Of a stretch of DNA of 64,000 nucleotides, positions 44,783 through 54,636 are shown one piece after another. The DNA is from Streptomyces neyagawaensis (GTDB taxonomy: Bacteria; Actinomycetota; Actinomycetes; Streptomycetales; Streptomycetaceae), in NCBI RefSeq assembly GCF_023516595.1, contig NZ_JAMGBG010000025.1, forward strand, positions 62,001-126,000, in the 5' to 3' direction. Numbering within the stretch: the stretch's first letter is position 1; the number at the start of each line of letters is the position of its first letter. The position numbers were made by a program, and so were the translations under genes. The notes beneath the pieces are model-generated. The model worked only from the letters and a program-made list of their open reading frames with translations, did not search any database and was not told the origin of the DNA.

Positions 44783-46719
44783 TGGCCGGGCCGTTGGGAC
44801 GCATGGCGGGAGCCGGGGGCGGCCCCGATCAGCAGTCCATGGACTTCAAGGGGTCCGGGAAACGACTGCTCGCGCAGTTCAAGCCCGAGCGGTTCACCAT
44901 GTACGCGATGATCGTGTGCGCGGTGATCAGCGTCGGTCTGTCGGTGCTGGGCCCGTGGATCCTCGGCCGGGCGACCGACCTGGTCTTCGCGGGCGTGGTC
45001 GGACGGGAGATGCCGGCCGGCCGGACCAAGGCCGAGGTGCTCGAAGGGCTGCGCGAGCGCGGTGACGGCGGTGTCGCCGAGATGCTGTCCGGCACGGACT
45101 TCACGCCGGGCAAGGGCATCGATTTCGAGGCCGTCGGCGCGGTGCTGCTGGTTGCCCTCGGCATCTTCCTGGTCGCGGGCCTGCTGATGGCGGGTGCCAC
45201 CCGGCTCTCCAACCGGGCCATCAACCGGACGATGTTCCACCTGCGGGCGGAGCTCCAGGCGAAGCTGTCGCGGCTGCCCCTGTCGTACTTCGACAAGCGG
45301 CAGCGCGGTGAGGTGCTCAGCCGGGCCACCAACGACATCGACAACATCGGCCAGACGCTCCAGCAGTCGATGGGGCAGCTCGTCAACTCGCTGCTGACGA
45401 TCGTCGGTGTGCTGGTGATGATGGTCTGGGTGTCGCCGCTGCTGGCGCTGGTCGCGCTGGTGACCGTGCCGCTGTCGTTCGTGGTGGCCACCCGCGTCGG
45501 CAAGCGGTCGCAGCCGCACTTCGTGGCGCAGTGGCGGACCACCGGGAAGCTCAACGCGCACATCGAGGAGATGTACACCGGGCACACCCTCGTGAAGGTG
45601 TTCGGCCGGCAGGAGGAGTCGGCGAAGCAGTTCGCCGAGGAGAACGAGCGACTGTACGAGGCCGGGTTCAAGGCCCAGTTCAACAGCGGGATCATGCAGC
45701 CGCTGATGTTCTTCGTGTCGAACATCAACTATGTGCTGGTCGCCGTGGTCGGTGGACTGCGGGTGGCCACCGGCGCCCTGTCCATCGGCGACGTGCAGGC
45801 CTTCATCCAGTACTCGCGGCAGTTCTCGATGCCGCTGACGCAGGTCGCGTCCATGGCGAACCTGGTGCAGTCGGGCGTCGCCTCCGCCGAGCGGATCTTC
45901 GAGCTGCTCGACGCGGAGGAGCAGGCCGCGGACGCCGTGCCCGGGGTGCGGCCGGAGGAACTGCGCGGGCGGGTGGCGCTGGAGCACGTCTCCTTCCGCT
46001 ACGAGCCGGACAAGCCGCTGATCGAGGACCTGTCGCTGGTGGTCGAGCCCGGCCACACGGTCGCGATCGTGGGCCCCACGGGCGCCGGCAAGACCACCCT
46101 GGTGAACCTGCTGATGCGGTTCTACGAGGTCACCGGTGGGCGGATCACGCTGGACGGCGTGGACATCGCGTCCATGTCCCGTGACGAACTGCGCGACGGG
46201 ATAGGGATGGTCCTCCAGGACACCTGGCTGTTCGGCGGGACCATCGCGGACAACATCGCGTACGGGGCGTCCACCGCGCGCAAGGTGACACGCGGGGAGA
46301 TCGAGGAGGCGGCCCGCGCCGCGCACGCGGACCGGTTCATCCGGACGCTGCCGGACGGCTACGACACGGTGATCGACGACGAGGGCACCGGGGTGAGCGC
46401 GGGTGAGAAGCAGCTCATCACCATCGCCCGCGCGTTCCTGTCGGACCCGGTGATCCTGGTGCTGGACGAGGCGACGAGCTCGGTTGACACCCGGACCGAG
46501 GTGCTGATCCAGAAGGCGATGGCCAAACTGGCGCACGGGCGGACGTCGTTCGTCATCGCGCACCGCCTGTCCACGATCCGGGACGCCGACACGATCCTGG
46601 TCATGGAGAACGGCTCGATCGTCGAACAGGGCGCGCACGAGGAGCTTCTCGCGTCGGGCGGGGCGTACGCGCGGTTGTACAAGGCGCAGTTCGCGGAAGC
46701 GGTGGCCGAGGTGGACTGA
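44782..46719 (+). CDS. heterodimeric ABC exporter, catalytic subunit
   Basis: 645 residues. Cytoplasmic N-terminus, six membrane helices with an extra extracytoplasmic loop of about 60 residues between helices 1 and 2, then ATPase: Walker A GPTGAGKTT, Walker B LVLDEATSSVDT with the catalytic Glu, and switch His in VIAHRLST. The signature is VSAGEKQL rather than LSGGQ. Complements the preceding subunit, so the pair has one consensus and one degenerate ATP site, as in TM287/288-type exporters. Confidence 0.9.
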   Translation: MAGPLGRMAGAGGGPDQQSMDFKGSGKRLLAQFKPERFTMYAMIVCAVISVGLSVLGPWILGRATDLVFAGVVGREMPAGRTKAEVLEGLRERGDGGVAEMLSGTDFTPGKGIDFEAVGAVLLVALGIFLVAGLLMAGATRLSNRAINRTMFHLRAELQAKLSRLPLSYFDKRQRGEVLSRATNDIDNIGQTLQQSMGQLVNSLLTIVGVLVMMVWVSPLLALVALVTVPLSFVVATRVGKRSQPHFVAQWRTTGKLNAHIEEMYTGHTLVKVFGRQEESAKQFAEENERLYEAGFKAQFNSGIMQPLMFFVSNINYVLVAVVGGLRVATGALSIGDVQAFIQYSRQFSMPLTQVASMANLVQSGVASAERIFELLDAEEQAADAVPGVRPEELRGRVALEHVSFRYEPDKPLIEDLSLVVEPGHTVAIVGPTGAGKTTLVNLLMRFYEVTGGRITLDGVDIASMSRDELRDGIGMVLQDTWLFGGTIADNIAYGASTARKVTRGEIEEAARAAHADRFIRTLPDGYDTVIDDEGTGVSAGEKQLITIARAFLSDPVILVLDEATSSVDTRTEVLIQKAMAKLAHGRTSFVIAHRLSTIRDADTILVMENGSIVEQGAHEELLASGGAYARLYKAQFAEAVAEVD

Positions 46720-46741
46720 GGCGAGGGGAACTGAGGGGCGC

Positions 46742-46934
46742 GTTGTCGGGTGCGGGTGCGTGGGGGCTGGTCGCGCCCACGCGGCGGAGCCGCCTATGTC
46801 ACCGCCCCGCGCCCCTGAAGGGAACGGGCCTGCGGCCCGCCCTTCATCCTGAAAAGCCTGGGGCGCAGCCCCCGGCTTTTCAGGGGCGCGGGGAACTGCG
46901 CGAGAAACCACACACCACCCGCACCCGCCGAACA
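46742..46934. repeat. Streptomyces-type intergenic repeat, copy 1
   Basis: GC-rich block with GCGGGTGCGTGGGGGCTGGT, CGCGCCCACGCGGCGGAGCC, then a hairpin CTGAAAAGCC...GGCTTTTCAG (46849-46883) and GGGGCGCGGGGAACTGCGCG. The same phrases recur at 53386-53470 and 60559-60700. Sits between the convergent exporter and sigma-factor genes and may end transcription in both directions. Confidence 0.7.
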
Positions 46935-46965
46935 AACAGCGCGCCCCCGAGCCACTAGGCGCCCC

Positions 46966-48117
46966 TCAGTCCAGATAACCCCGCAGCTGATCCGCGAACG
47001 CGTGGTCCCTCAGCTTGTTCAGCGTCTTCGACTCGATCTGCCGTATCCGCTCCCGGGTCACCCCGAAGATCCGGCCGATCTCCTCCAGCGTCCGCGGCCG
47101 CCCGTCCGCGAGCCCGTACCGCAGCTGCACCACCTTGCGTTCCCGCTCCCCCAGCGTCGACAGCACCGCCTCCAGGTGTTCCCGCAGCAGCAGGAACGCC
47201 GCCGACTCCACGGGGCTCGCCGCGTCGCCGTCCTCGATGAGGTCGCCGAGCGCCACGTCGTCCTCCTCGCCCACGGGGGCGTGCAGGGACACCGGCTCCT
47301 GGGCGAGGCGGAGCACCTCGCTGACCCGCTCGGGCAGCAGGTCGAGGTGGGCGGCGACCTCTTCCGGCGTCGGCTCGTAGCCCCGCTCCTGGAGCATGCG
47401 GCGCTGGACGCGGACGACCCGGTTGATGAGTTCCACGACGTGGACGGGGACGCGGATCGTGCGGGCCTGGTCCGCGAGCGCGCGGGACATGGCCTGGCGG
47501 ATCCACCAGGTCGCGTACGTGGAGAACTTGTAGCCGCGGGCGTAGTCGAACTTCTCGACGGCCCGGATGAGGCCCAGGTTGCCCTCCTGGACGAGGTCCA
47601 GCATGGTCAGGCCGCGGCCCACGTATCGCTTGGCCACGGACACGACGAGCCGCAGGTTCGCCTCGATGAGGCGGCGCTTGGCCATGCGGCCCAGGACGAC
47701 CAGCCGGTCGAGGTCGAGGGCGAGCCGACTGTCGAGGTCGGGGGTGGTGCCGAGCTTCTCCTCGGCGAACAGGCCGGCCTCCACCCGGCGGGCCAGTTCC
47801 ACCTCCTCGGCAGCCGTGAGCAGCGGGATGCGGCCGATCTCCCGCAGGTACTGGCGGAACAGGTCGGAGGAGGGGGCGCTGGTGTCGGTGCGGCGCGGCA
47901 GTTCGACGGGCTCGGGTTCGGCCGTCTCGATGGCCTCCACGGCCGCCGCGGGCGGCTCGTCGGCGTCCGGCGGGGGCTCCGGCGCCGTCTCGGGGTGGTG
48001 CGCGGCGCGGCTCTGGGCCGGGACCGCGTGGATCACGCCGGTCTCCGCGCCCGGCTCCGCGCCGTCGGTACTCAGGGCCGTACTGGTGTCGTTCTGTATG
48101 AGGGTCTGGGTCTGCAC
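46966..48117 (-). CDS. hrdA: primary-type RNA polymerase sigma factor, HrdA-like
   Basis: 383 residues from a GTG at 48117 with GGAGG nine bases upstream. Disordered first 120 residues, region 1.2 [20 protein letters not shown], region 2 [20 protein letters not shown] and [14 protein letters not shown], regions 3 and 4 with [18 protein letters not shown] and the helix-turn-helix [21 protein letters not shown] group 2 (principal-like) sigma factor that lacks the long region 1.1 and insert of HrdB. Its place beside dnaG is the arrangement I recall for hrdA in Streptomyces, unverified here. An upstream in-frame extension to 48315 is less likely. Confidence 0.85.
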   Translation of the reverse strand: MQTQTLIQNDTSTALSTDGAEPGAETGVIHAVPAQSRAAHHPETAPEPPPDADEPPAAAVEAIETAEPEPVELPRRTDTSAPSSDLFRQYLREIGRIPLLTAAEEVELARRVEAGLFAEEKLGTTPDLDSRLALDLDRLVVLGRMAKRRLIEANLRLVVSVAKRYVGRGLTMLDLVQEGNLGLIRAVEKFDYARGYKFSTYATWWIRQAMSRALADQARTIRVPVHVVELINRVVRVQRRMLQERGYEPTPEEVAAHLDLLPERVSEVLRLAQEPVSLHAPVGEEDDVALGDLIEDGDAASPVESAAFLLLREHLEAVLSTLGERERKVVQLRYGLADGRPRTLEEIGRIFGVTRERIRQIESKTLNKLRDHAFADQLRGYLD

Positions 48118-48482
48118 GGGGGCGACCTCCAGGGATGTCGCTGCTGACGCGTACGGCAGCGGTATGTCGGGGATGGCGCGGGCGGCCCGTCCGCCCTCCA
48201 TCCCGTACTCATCGAGCGGAACCGCGGGGATCTCGGACCCAGGGGGGACGGGTCGGCCGCGCTCCGAGGACTCAGGCACCGGAACCCAGTGTGGAGTACG
48301 ACACACAGCCGCCACGAGGGGCGTGCGGTGACTTTTTGCGTCCGGTCCGTGACCCCACGGTTACTCTCACGGACGAGTGGGCCGCTGACAGGCCGTGAAA
48401 CAGCTTGAAGCGCGTACGGAACCGGGGCGACCTGCGGGGACCGGCGCCCGATTGGCAAGTGCGCCGGGGATGTTCCCCTCTT
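48118..48482. other. spacer between dnaG and the sigma-factor gene
   Basis: 365 bases holding the 3' trailer of dnaG and the leader of the sigma gene, both on the minus strand. No small gene or clear terminator found. Confidence 0.4.
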
Positions 48483-50384
48483 CTAGAGCGCTTCCGCGCC
48501 CCTCTCCCGCAGGGCCTGGTCGTACTGCTGGAGCACCCACAACTCGTTCTGCACGGCGGCAAGCTGGGCCGGGTCGCCGTGGGCGCCGAGGCGGGCCAGG
48601 CTGCTCTGGACGTCCCGTACGCGGCGCTCGACGGCGCGGCGGCGGACGGTGACCAGCTGGGCGCCGGCGTAGATCTCGTCGACCGTCTTGCGCATGATCG
48701 CCTCGACGGCGAGCTCCGTCACCATGGCGCGCACGGCGTCGTCCGGCGCGGCCTCCCGGACGCGGACCAGGTACTCCTGCGGGTCCTCGACGCCGAACTC
48801 GACGCCGCCCGCCTCGATGATCGCCTCGCGCACGGCCGCGTAGGGGGCGGCGGTGAATTCGTCGATCCCGTACGCGTCGAATGCGGGGGCCACCAACTCG
48901 GGCCGCTGGAGGGCGAGTTTGAGGAGCTCGCGCTCGGTGGCGTAGACGGGGTTGCGCAGGACCAGGGCGGGGCCCGAGGGGCGGCGGGCGGCGGTCTCGT
49001 ACGGCTGCGCGGGCTGCTGGGGGGCGGGTGCGGGGCCCTTGCCGCCGCGGTCGCGGGCCCAGCGGGCCAGCTGGGCGACGCGCTTGACGACGAACTGGGT
49101 GTCGAGGATGCCGAGCATGCCGGCGAGCTGCACGGCGACCTCGTGCTGGGCGCCGCTGTTCTTGATGCGGGCCACGACGGGGGCCGCCTCGTCGAGGGCG
49201 GAGGCGCGCCCCGCGGCGGTCTCCAGGTCGTAGCGAGCCACGATGTGCCGGAGGGCGAACTCGAAGAGCGGGGTGCGGGGTTCGACCAGCTCGGCGACCG
49301 CGTCGTCGCCCTTGGCCAGGCGCAGCTCGCAGGGGTCCATGCCGTCGGGGGCGATGGCGATGTAGGTCTCGGCGGCGAACTTCTGGTCGTCCTCGAAGGC
49401 CCGCAGAGCGGCCTTCTGGCCGGCCGCGTCGCCGTCGAAGGTGAAGATCACCCGGGCGGAGCCGTTGTCCATGAGCAGTCGGCGGAGGATCTTGATGTGT
49501 TCGCCGCCGAAGGCCGTGCCGCAGGTGGCGATGGCGGTGGTGACGCCGGCGAGGTGGCAGGCCATGACGTCGGTGTAGCCCTCGACGACCACGGCCCGGC
49601 TGGCCTTGGCGATGTCCTTCTTGGCGAGGTCGATGCCGTAGAGCACCTGGGACTTGCGGTAGATCGGGGTGTCGGGGGTGTTGAGGTACTTCGGACCGTT
49701 GTCCGCCTCGTACAGCTTGCGGGCGCCGAAGCCCACGACGTCGCCGCCGATGTCGCGGATCGGCCACATCAGCCGGCCCCGGAACCGGTCGATGGGGCCC
49801 CGGCGGCCCTCCTGGGCGAGCCCGGACAGGAGCAGCTCCTTGTCGGTGAAGCCCTTGCCGCGGAGGTAGCGGGTGAGGTGGTCCCAGCCCTGGGGGCTGT
49901 AGCCGACACCGAAGTGGACGGCGGCGGCCTGGTCGAAGCCCCGCTCGGCGAGGAAGATCCGCCCGGTGTCGGCCTCGGGGCTGGTCGCGAGCTGCTCCGC
50001 GTACCACTCGGCGGCGATCTTGTGGGCCTCGACGAGGCGGATGCGCTCCCCGCGCTGGTGCGAGGGGTTGTACCCGCCCTCCTCGTAGCGCAGGGTGATG
50101 CCCGCCTGGGCGGCGAGCCGCTCGACGGCCTCCGAGAAGGAGAGGTGGTCGACCTTCATCACGAACGTGATGGTGTCGCCGCCCTCCTGGCAGCCGAAGC
50201 AGTGGAAGAGTCCCTTGCTCGGGCTGACCTGGAAGGACGGCGACTTCTCGTCGTGGAAGGGGCACAGCCCCTTCAGGTTCCCCCCGCCGGCGTTGCGCAG
50301 CTGGAGGTACTCGGACACCACGGCGTCGATCGGGACCGCGTCCCGTACCGCCTTCACGTCCTCGTCGTTGATCCGTCCTGCCAC
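48483..50384 (-). CDS. dnaG: DNA primase
   Basis: 633 residues. N-terminal zinc-binding domain with CPFHDEKSPSFQ and HCFGCQEGGD (about residues 42-70), RNA polymerase domain with RGRLMWPIRD and GFGARKL, and TOPRIM domain VVVEGYTDVMACHLAG (catalytic Glu) followed by FTFDGDAAGQ. A Pro/Gln-rich linker near residues 450-470 precedes the C-terminal helicase-binding domain. Makes RNA primers for lagging-strand replication. Confidence 0.97.
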   Translation of the reverse strand: MAGRINDEDVKAVRDAVPIDAVVSEYLQLRNAGGGNLKGLCPFHDEKSPSFQVSPSKGLFHCFGCQEGGDTITFVMKVDHLSFSEAVERLAAQAGITLRYEEGGYNPSHQRGERIRLVEAHKIAAEWYAEQLATSPEADTGRIFLAERGFDQAAAVHFGVGYSPQGWDHLTRYLRGKGFTDKELLLSGLAQEGRRGPIDRFRGRLMWPIRDIGGDVVGFGARKLYEADNGPKYLNTPDTPIYRKSQVLYGIDLAKKDIAKASRAVVVEGYTDVMACHLAGVTTAIATCGTAFGGEHIKILRRLLMDNGSARVIFTFDGDAAGQKAALRAFEDDQKFAAETYIAIAPDGMDPCELRLAKGDDAVAELVEPRTPLFEFALRHIVARYDLETAAGRASALDEAAPVVARIKNSGAQHEVAVQLAGMLGILDTQFVVKRVAQLARWARDRGGKGPAPAPQQPAQPYETAARRPSGPALVLRNPVYATERELLKLALQRPELVAPAFDAYGIDEFTAAPYAAVREAIIEAGGVEFGVEDPQEYLVRVREAAPDDAVRAMVTELAVEAIMRKTVDEIYAGAQLVTVRRRAVERRVRDVQSSLARLGAHGDPAQLAAVQNELWVLQQYDQALRERGAEAL

Positions 50385-50415
50385 GCGGTGATTCTACGGG
50401 GGCGCACCGACAGCC

Positions 50416-50484
50416 AGGGTCTGTCGTTCGGATCATGCCGACGTCGGGCCCCACGGCCCAGGCGTGATCCGAACGACAGGCCCT
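50416..50484 (-). terminator. long hairpin between the reductase gene and dnaG
   Basis: A 20-base stem (AGGGTCTGTCGTTCGGATCA with TGATCCGAACGACAGGCCCT, one G-T pair) closing a 29-base loop. It starts at the reductase stop on the minus strand and lies upstream of dnaG, so it should separate the two transcripts. Confidence 0.75.
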
Positions 50485-51754
50485 AGGAGGCCGCGATCAG
50501 CCCGTCCAGGGGCACCTGGGGGCTGGAGAGCGCGTCCACGTCGACCCGGGCCCGTGACCTGATGAGCTTCTGGATCTGCTCCGTGACGTCCCACACATTC
50601 ACGTTCATCCCGGCGAGGACCCGTCCCTCCTTGACCCAGAAGGCGATGAACTCGCGTTTCCCTGCGTCCCCGCGGATCACCACCTGGTCGTACGAGCCGG
50701 GTGGCGCCCACCCCGAGTACTCCATGCCCATGTCGTACTGGTCGGAGAAGAAGTAGGGCACCCGGTCGTAGGTGACGTCCTTGCCGAGCATGGACCGGGC
50801 GGCGGCCGGGCCGCCGTTCAGTGCGTTGGCCCAGTGCTCGACCCGCAGCCGGGTGTCGAACAGGGGGTGCGGGAAGGAGACGACGTCACCGGCGGCGTAG
50901 ATCGACGGGTCGGAGGTGCGCAGCCGCTCGTCGACCACCACGCCTGCGCCGTGCGCCCGGTCGGCGATCTCCAGTCCGGCGGCCTCGGCCAGGCCGATGC
51001 GGGGCGCCGCGCCGATCGCGGCGAGGACGTCGTGCGCCGGGTGCTCCTCGCCCGTGTCCGTCCGTGCGGCGAGGACCATGCCGTCCTGGCCGACGATCTC
51101 GGTGAGCTTCGCGCCGAAGGCGAAGCGCACCCCGTGCTCGCGGTGCAGCTCGGCGAAGAGGTTGCCCAGCTCGGGGCCGAGGACGCCGTGCAGGGGTGTG
51201 GGCTCCGGCTCGACGACGGTGACCTCGGCGCCGTACTCGCGGGCCGCCGCCGCGACCTCCAGGCCGATCCAGCCGGCGCCCGCGACGACCAGGTGGCCGT
51301 TGTCCCGGCCGAGGGCGGCGAGGACCCCCTTGAGGCGTTCGGCGTGGGCGAGGCGGCGCAGATGGTGGACGCCCGCGAGGTCCGTGCCCGGGATGTCCAG
51401 GCGGCGGGGCTCGGCGCCGGTCGCCAGCAGCAGCTTGTCGTAGTGGACGAAGGTGCCGTCGTCCCCGAAGTGCACGGTCTTCGCCGCGCGGTCGATCTTG
51501 TCGACGGTCTGGCCGAGGTGCAGCTCGATGTCGTTGCGCGCGTACCAGGACGGCTCGTGGACGAAGACGCTGTCGCGTTCCTCCTTGCCCAGCAGATAGC
51601 CCTTGGACAGCGGCGGGCGCTCGTACGGGTGGTCGCGTTCGTCGCAGATCAGTATCACGCGGCCGGTGAAACCCTCCGCTCGGAGCGTCTCGGCCGCCTT
51701 CGCGCCGGCGAGACCGCCTCCGACGATGACGAATGTCTGATCCGCGTCGACCAC
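50483..51754 (-). CDS. FAD/NAD-dependent ferredoxin-reductase-type oxidoreductase
   Basis: 423 residues. FAD-binding GGGLAGAKAAETLR at residues 12-25, NAD-binding VVAGAGWIGLEVAAAAREYG near residue 150, and the FAD motif SIYAAGDVVSFP near residue 285. The C-terminal reductase domain has YFFSDQYDMGMEYSGWAP, as in BenD/putidaredoxin-reductase-like enzymes. Probably passes electrons from NAD(P)H to a ferredoxin; the partner is not encoded here. Confidence 0.9.
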   Translation of the reverse strand: MVDADQTFVIVGGGLAGAKAAETLRAEGFTGRVILICDERDHPYERPPLSKGYLLGKEERDSVFVHEPSWYARNDIELHLGQTVDKIDRAAKTVHFGDDGTFVHYDKLLLATGAEPRRLDIPGTDLAGVHHLRRLAHAERLKGVLAALGRDNGHLVVAGAGWIGLEVAAAAREYGAEVTVVEPEPTPLHGVLGPELGNLFAELHREHGVRFAFGAKLTEIVGQDGMVLAARTDTGEEHPAHDVLAAIGAAPRIGLAEAAGLEIADRAHGAGVVVDERLRTSDPSIYAAGDVVSFPHPLFDTRLRVEHWANALNGGPAAARSMLGKDVTYDRVPYFFSDQYDMGMEYSGWAPPGSYDQVVIRGDAGKREFIAFWVKEGRVLAGMNVNVWDVTEQIQKLIRSRARVDVDALSSPQVPLDGLIAAS

Positions 51755-51944
51755 TTGATGCCTCCTCTTGAGGGTGCGTCCACATGCGAGCGTCCCGCAC
51801 AGAGCGTGATGCGGGAAGAGGTAGTGACCCGATCAGGCCACGGAGGGTCACATGGATGCCCCATACGCCCCGTGGGTCACACGCCGTCGGTCACGCGCCA
51901 CCGGTCGTGCGCTCTCGGTCACGAGCTGTTCCCCGAGCTGTCGG

Positions 51945-53279
51945 TCACCCCCCGCCGGTCGCGTTCGTCAGTCTCGCGTGCAGCGAGCGGGCAGACGCGT
52001 CGGTGAGGCAGGCGATCTGATCGATGATCACCCGCTTGCGGGCACGGTCGTCCGGCGCCGAGTCGAACAGCGCGCGGAACTGCGGGTCGAGCCCGTCCGG
52101 GGCGCGGGCGGTGAGGGCCTCGGCCAACTCCGCGACAACGACACGCTGGTCGGCGCGGAGCCGCTCCTGCTCGGCGCGCTGCATCACATACCGGTCGGCG
52201 ACGGCCTTGAGGACCGCGCACTCCAGGCGCGCGCCGCGCGGGACGACCAGTTCGGCGGCGTACCGGGTGAGGTGCCCCCCGCCGTACGTCTGCCGGGTCG
52301 CTCCCTCGGCGGCGAGGCAGAAGCGGCCGATGAGCTGGCTGGTGGCATCCTTCAGCCGGGCCTGCGCGACGGCCGTCCCGTCGTAGCCGTGCGGCCACCA
52401 CTCCTGGTCGAGGAGCCGGTCGAGGGCCTCGGCCAGTTCGGCGGGGTCGGTGTCGGCGGGCACGTACCGGCCGCGCGCCACGTCGAACACCGCCTGCCGC
52501 TCGGGCTCCGCGTGCAGGCAGTTGGGGTCGATGTGCCCGGCGTGCAGGCCGTCCTCGACGTCGTGCACCGAGTACGCCACGTCGTCGGACCAGTCCATGA
52601 CCTGCGCCTCGAACGTCGTACGGCCGTCGGGGGCGCCCTTTCTGACCCAGTCGAAGACGGCGCGGTCGTCCTCGTAGACACCGAACTTGGGGGACGCCGG
52701 GTCGGTGGGGTGGGCGCCCCGGGGCCAGGGGTACTTGGTGGCGGCGTCCAGGGTGGCGCGGGTCAGGTTGAGGCCGACGCTGACGGGGTCGCCTGACTCG
52801 GCGGACCGTACGAACCGCTTGGGTTCGAGCCGGGCCAGCAGGCGCAGGGACTGGGCGTTGCCCTCGAAACCGCCGCAGTCCTCGGCGAATTCGTTCAGGG
52901 CCTGTTCGCCGTTGTGGCCGAACGGGGGGTGGCCGAGGTCGTGGGAGAGGCAGGCGGCCTCGACGAGGTCCGGGTCGCAGCCGAGGGCCGCGCCCAGCTC
53001 CCGGCCGACCTGGGCGCACTCCAGGGAGTGGGTGAGGCGGGTGCGGGGGCTGGCGTCCCAGGCGGGGGTGCGGGTGCCGGGCGTGACCACCTGGGTCTTG
53101 CCGGCGAGTCTGCGCAGCGCCGCGGAGTGCAGGACGCGGGCACGGTCGCGCTGGAAGGCGGTGCGGCCGGGGCGTTTGTCGTGCTCGGGGGCGTAGCGCT
53201 CCGCGGAGGGCGGGTCGTAGCCGGCCGGGGCGTCGTGGCTCGCGGGGGTGTCGTGGTCGGGGGGTGCGGTGCCTTCCAT
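51945..53279 (-). CDS. dgt: deoxyguanosinetriphosphate triphosphohydrolase-like protein
   Basis: 444 residues. HD-domain residues in [12 protein letters not shown] (first His) and [16 protein letters not shown] (His-Asp pair plus the dNTPase-specific extension), with a later Asp in [30 protein letters not shown] is the family N-terminal motif. Hydrolyses dNTPs to nucleoside and triphosphate. The ATG at 53279 begins a His/Asp/Pro-rich disordered segment of about 40 residues. Confidence 0.93.
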   Translation of the reverse strand: MEGTAPPDHDTPASHDAPAGYDPPSAERYAPEHDKRPGRTAFQRDRARVLHSAALRRLAGKTQVVTPGTRTPAWDASPRTRLTHSLECAQVGRELGAALGCDPDLVEAACLSHDLGHPPFGHNGEQALNEFAEDCGGFEGNAQSLRLLARLEPKRFVRSAESGDPVSVGLNLTRATLDAATKYPWPRGAHPTDPASPKFGVYEDDRAVFDWVRKGAPDGRTTFEAQVMDWSDDVAYSVHDVEDGLHAGHIDPNCLHAEPERQAVFDVARGRYVPADTDPAELAEALDRLLDQEWWPHGYDGTAVAQARLKDATSQLIGRFCLAAEGATRQTYGGGHLTRYAAELVVPRGARLECAVLKAVADRYVMQRAEQERLRADQRVVVAELAEALTARAPDGLDPQFRALFDSAPDDRARKRVIIDQIACLTDASARSLHARLTNATGGG

Positions 53280-53385
53280 GATTCGACAGTACGGGGAGGC
53301 TGTGACAAATGGGGGTGCCTGGTCGTCCGCCGGGGTCGGTTCGTCGGGGCGGGTCGTCAGTCGGGTTGGGTCGTCGGGCGAGGGC

Positions 53386-53492
53386 AGGTGCGGGTGCGGG
53401 TGCGTCGTGGCATGTCGCGCCCACGCGGCGGAGCCGCACATTCGATACAGCCCCGCGCCCCCTGAACGCGCGCCCTCGTGGGGGGGGGGGGG
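53386..53492. repeat. Streptomyces-type intergenic repeat, copy 2, with poly-G run
   Basis: GCGGGTGCGGGTGCGT, CGCGCCCACGCGGCGGAGCC and CCCCGCGCCCCCTGAA match phrases of the 46742 copy. It ends with a run of 13 G (53480-53492), an unusually long homopolymer that could vary by slippage or be a sequence error. Confidence 0.65.
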
Positions 53493-53497
53493 CGGCC

Positions 53498-54379
53498 CTA
53501 CGCCGTCGCCAGCCGTCGCTCCCAAGTCGCGTCCGGGGTAGCCATGGCCTGGTCGTAGCGGTGCAGGACCAGGCTCGCCATCGCCGGGTGGGTGCCCAGG
53601 GGGGCCGAGGCGATCCAGGGGGCCGCCTGCGCGCACTCCGTGGCGAAACGGCCGGGGGCCGTGAAGCAGGAGGCGACCGCCACCCGGGTGCGGCCCCGGG
53701 CCGCGAGGGCGGCGACGGCGTCGGGGACGGTGGGCGCGGCGGTGGTGGCGTAGGCGGGGACGACGGGCACGCCGAGGCGTTCGGCGAGGAGATGGGCGGT
53801 ACGGCCGGTGTCGACCCTCGACTCGGGGTCACGTGAGCCGGCCGCGGCGAGGACGACGGCGCTGGTACGGCGGGTCTCGGCGTCCATGCGGGTGCGCCAG
53901 CCGGCCTCGACGAGACGGGCGTGCAGGGTCTCCACGAGGAGCGGGTGCGGGCCGAGCGGAGCGGCGACACGCGCGCGTACCGCGCTGTCGGCGGCCATCT
54001 CGGGGATGTCCCGCTTGACGTGGTAGCCGCGGCTGAGGAGGAGGGGGGCGAGGACGGCCTCACGGTCACCGAGAGCGGCGAGGGTGTCGGGGAGCAGGGG
54101 CTCGTTCAGCTCGATGTGGCCCAGATGCACCGACAGACCGGGGCGCTGCTCGCGCACGCGGTCCATGAGGGTGCGCACGGTGGCGAGGGCGCGGGGGTCG
54201 CGGCTGCCGTGCGCCACCAGGACGAGCGCGGGGGCGGGCGGGGCGGGGCGCCGGGTCCCGTTGAGCGAGACGAGGCTGAGCTGACTGGCCAACTGGTCAC
54301 CGATCCGGTTCATGAGGTGCGCCGTACTGGCGAGGTCCGCGTTCGGCTGGCCCGTCGTGTTGCTCGTCGTCGCCGTCAT
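53498..54379 (-). CDS. sirohydrochlorin/cobalt chelatase-family protein
   Basis: 293 residues. Two CbiX-type halves: [20 protein letters not shown] with the metal-ligand His near residue 57, the [19 protein letters not shown] pattern with a second His, and a second half beginning [14 protein letters not shown]. About 45 extra residues precede the domain. Likely inserts Fe into sirohydrochlorin to make siroheme, the cofactor of nitrite and sulfite reductases, which fits the nitrate-reductase-like gene 2.6 kb away. Confidence 0.85.
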   Translation of the reverse strand: MTATTSNTTGQPNADLASTAHLMNRIGDQLASQLSLVSLNGTRRPAPPAPALVLVAHGSRDPRALATVRTLMDRVREQRPGLSVHLGHIELNEPLLPDTLAALGDREAVLAPLLLSRGYHVKRDIPEMAADSAVRARVAAPLGPHPLLVETLHARLVEAGWRTRMDAETRRTSAVVLAAAGSRDPESRVDTGRTAHLLAERLGVPVVPAYATTAAPTVPDAVAALAARGRTRVAVASCFTAPGRFATECAQAAPWIASAPLGTHPAMASLVLHRYDQAMATPDATWERRLATA

Positions 54380-54636
54380 GCGTCGATGGTGTCGGGATGA
54401 GGTTGCCTCCCCGTTGCACCGTGGTGACGGGTGTTTTCCAGCGGTTCACGGCGTGCCCTGCGGGAGTGTGAGCCCCCCTTGACCTGCGATTTCAACACGA
54501 TCGAGTGAAACTTGCCACGCTCCGCGGTGAACCGGATCACCGTCGATGACGTCTTCGTTGGTCGGAAGGACGGGCCGGGTCGGGTCCGTCGAAACAAGCA
54601 CGACACAAGTGTGCGTGCCACGGACGGGGGCTTGCG

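Noticed and set aside
44557..46935. 792-codon minus-strand frame across the ABC exporter gene
   Set aside because: Typical long antisense frame of a GC-rich gene; the + strand shows all ABC transporter motifs.
48405..50486. 693-codon plus-strand frame over dnaG
   Set aside because: Shadow frame; dnaG on the minus strand has the zinc finger and TOPRIM motifs.
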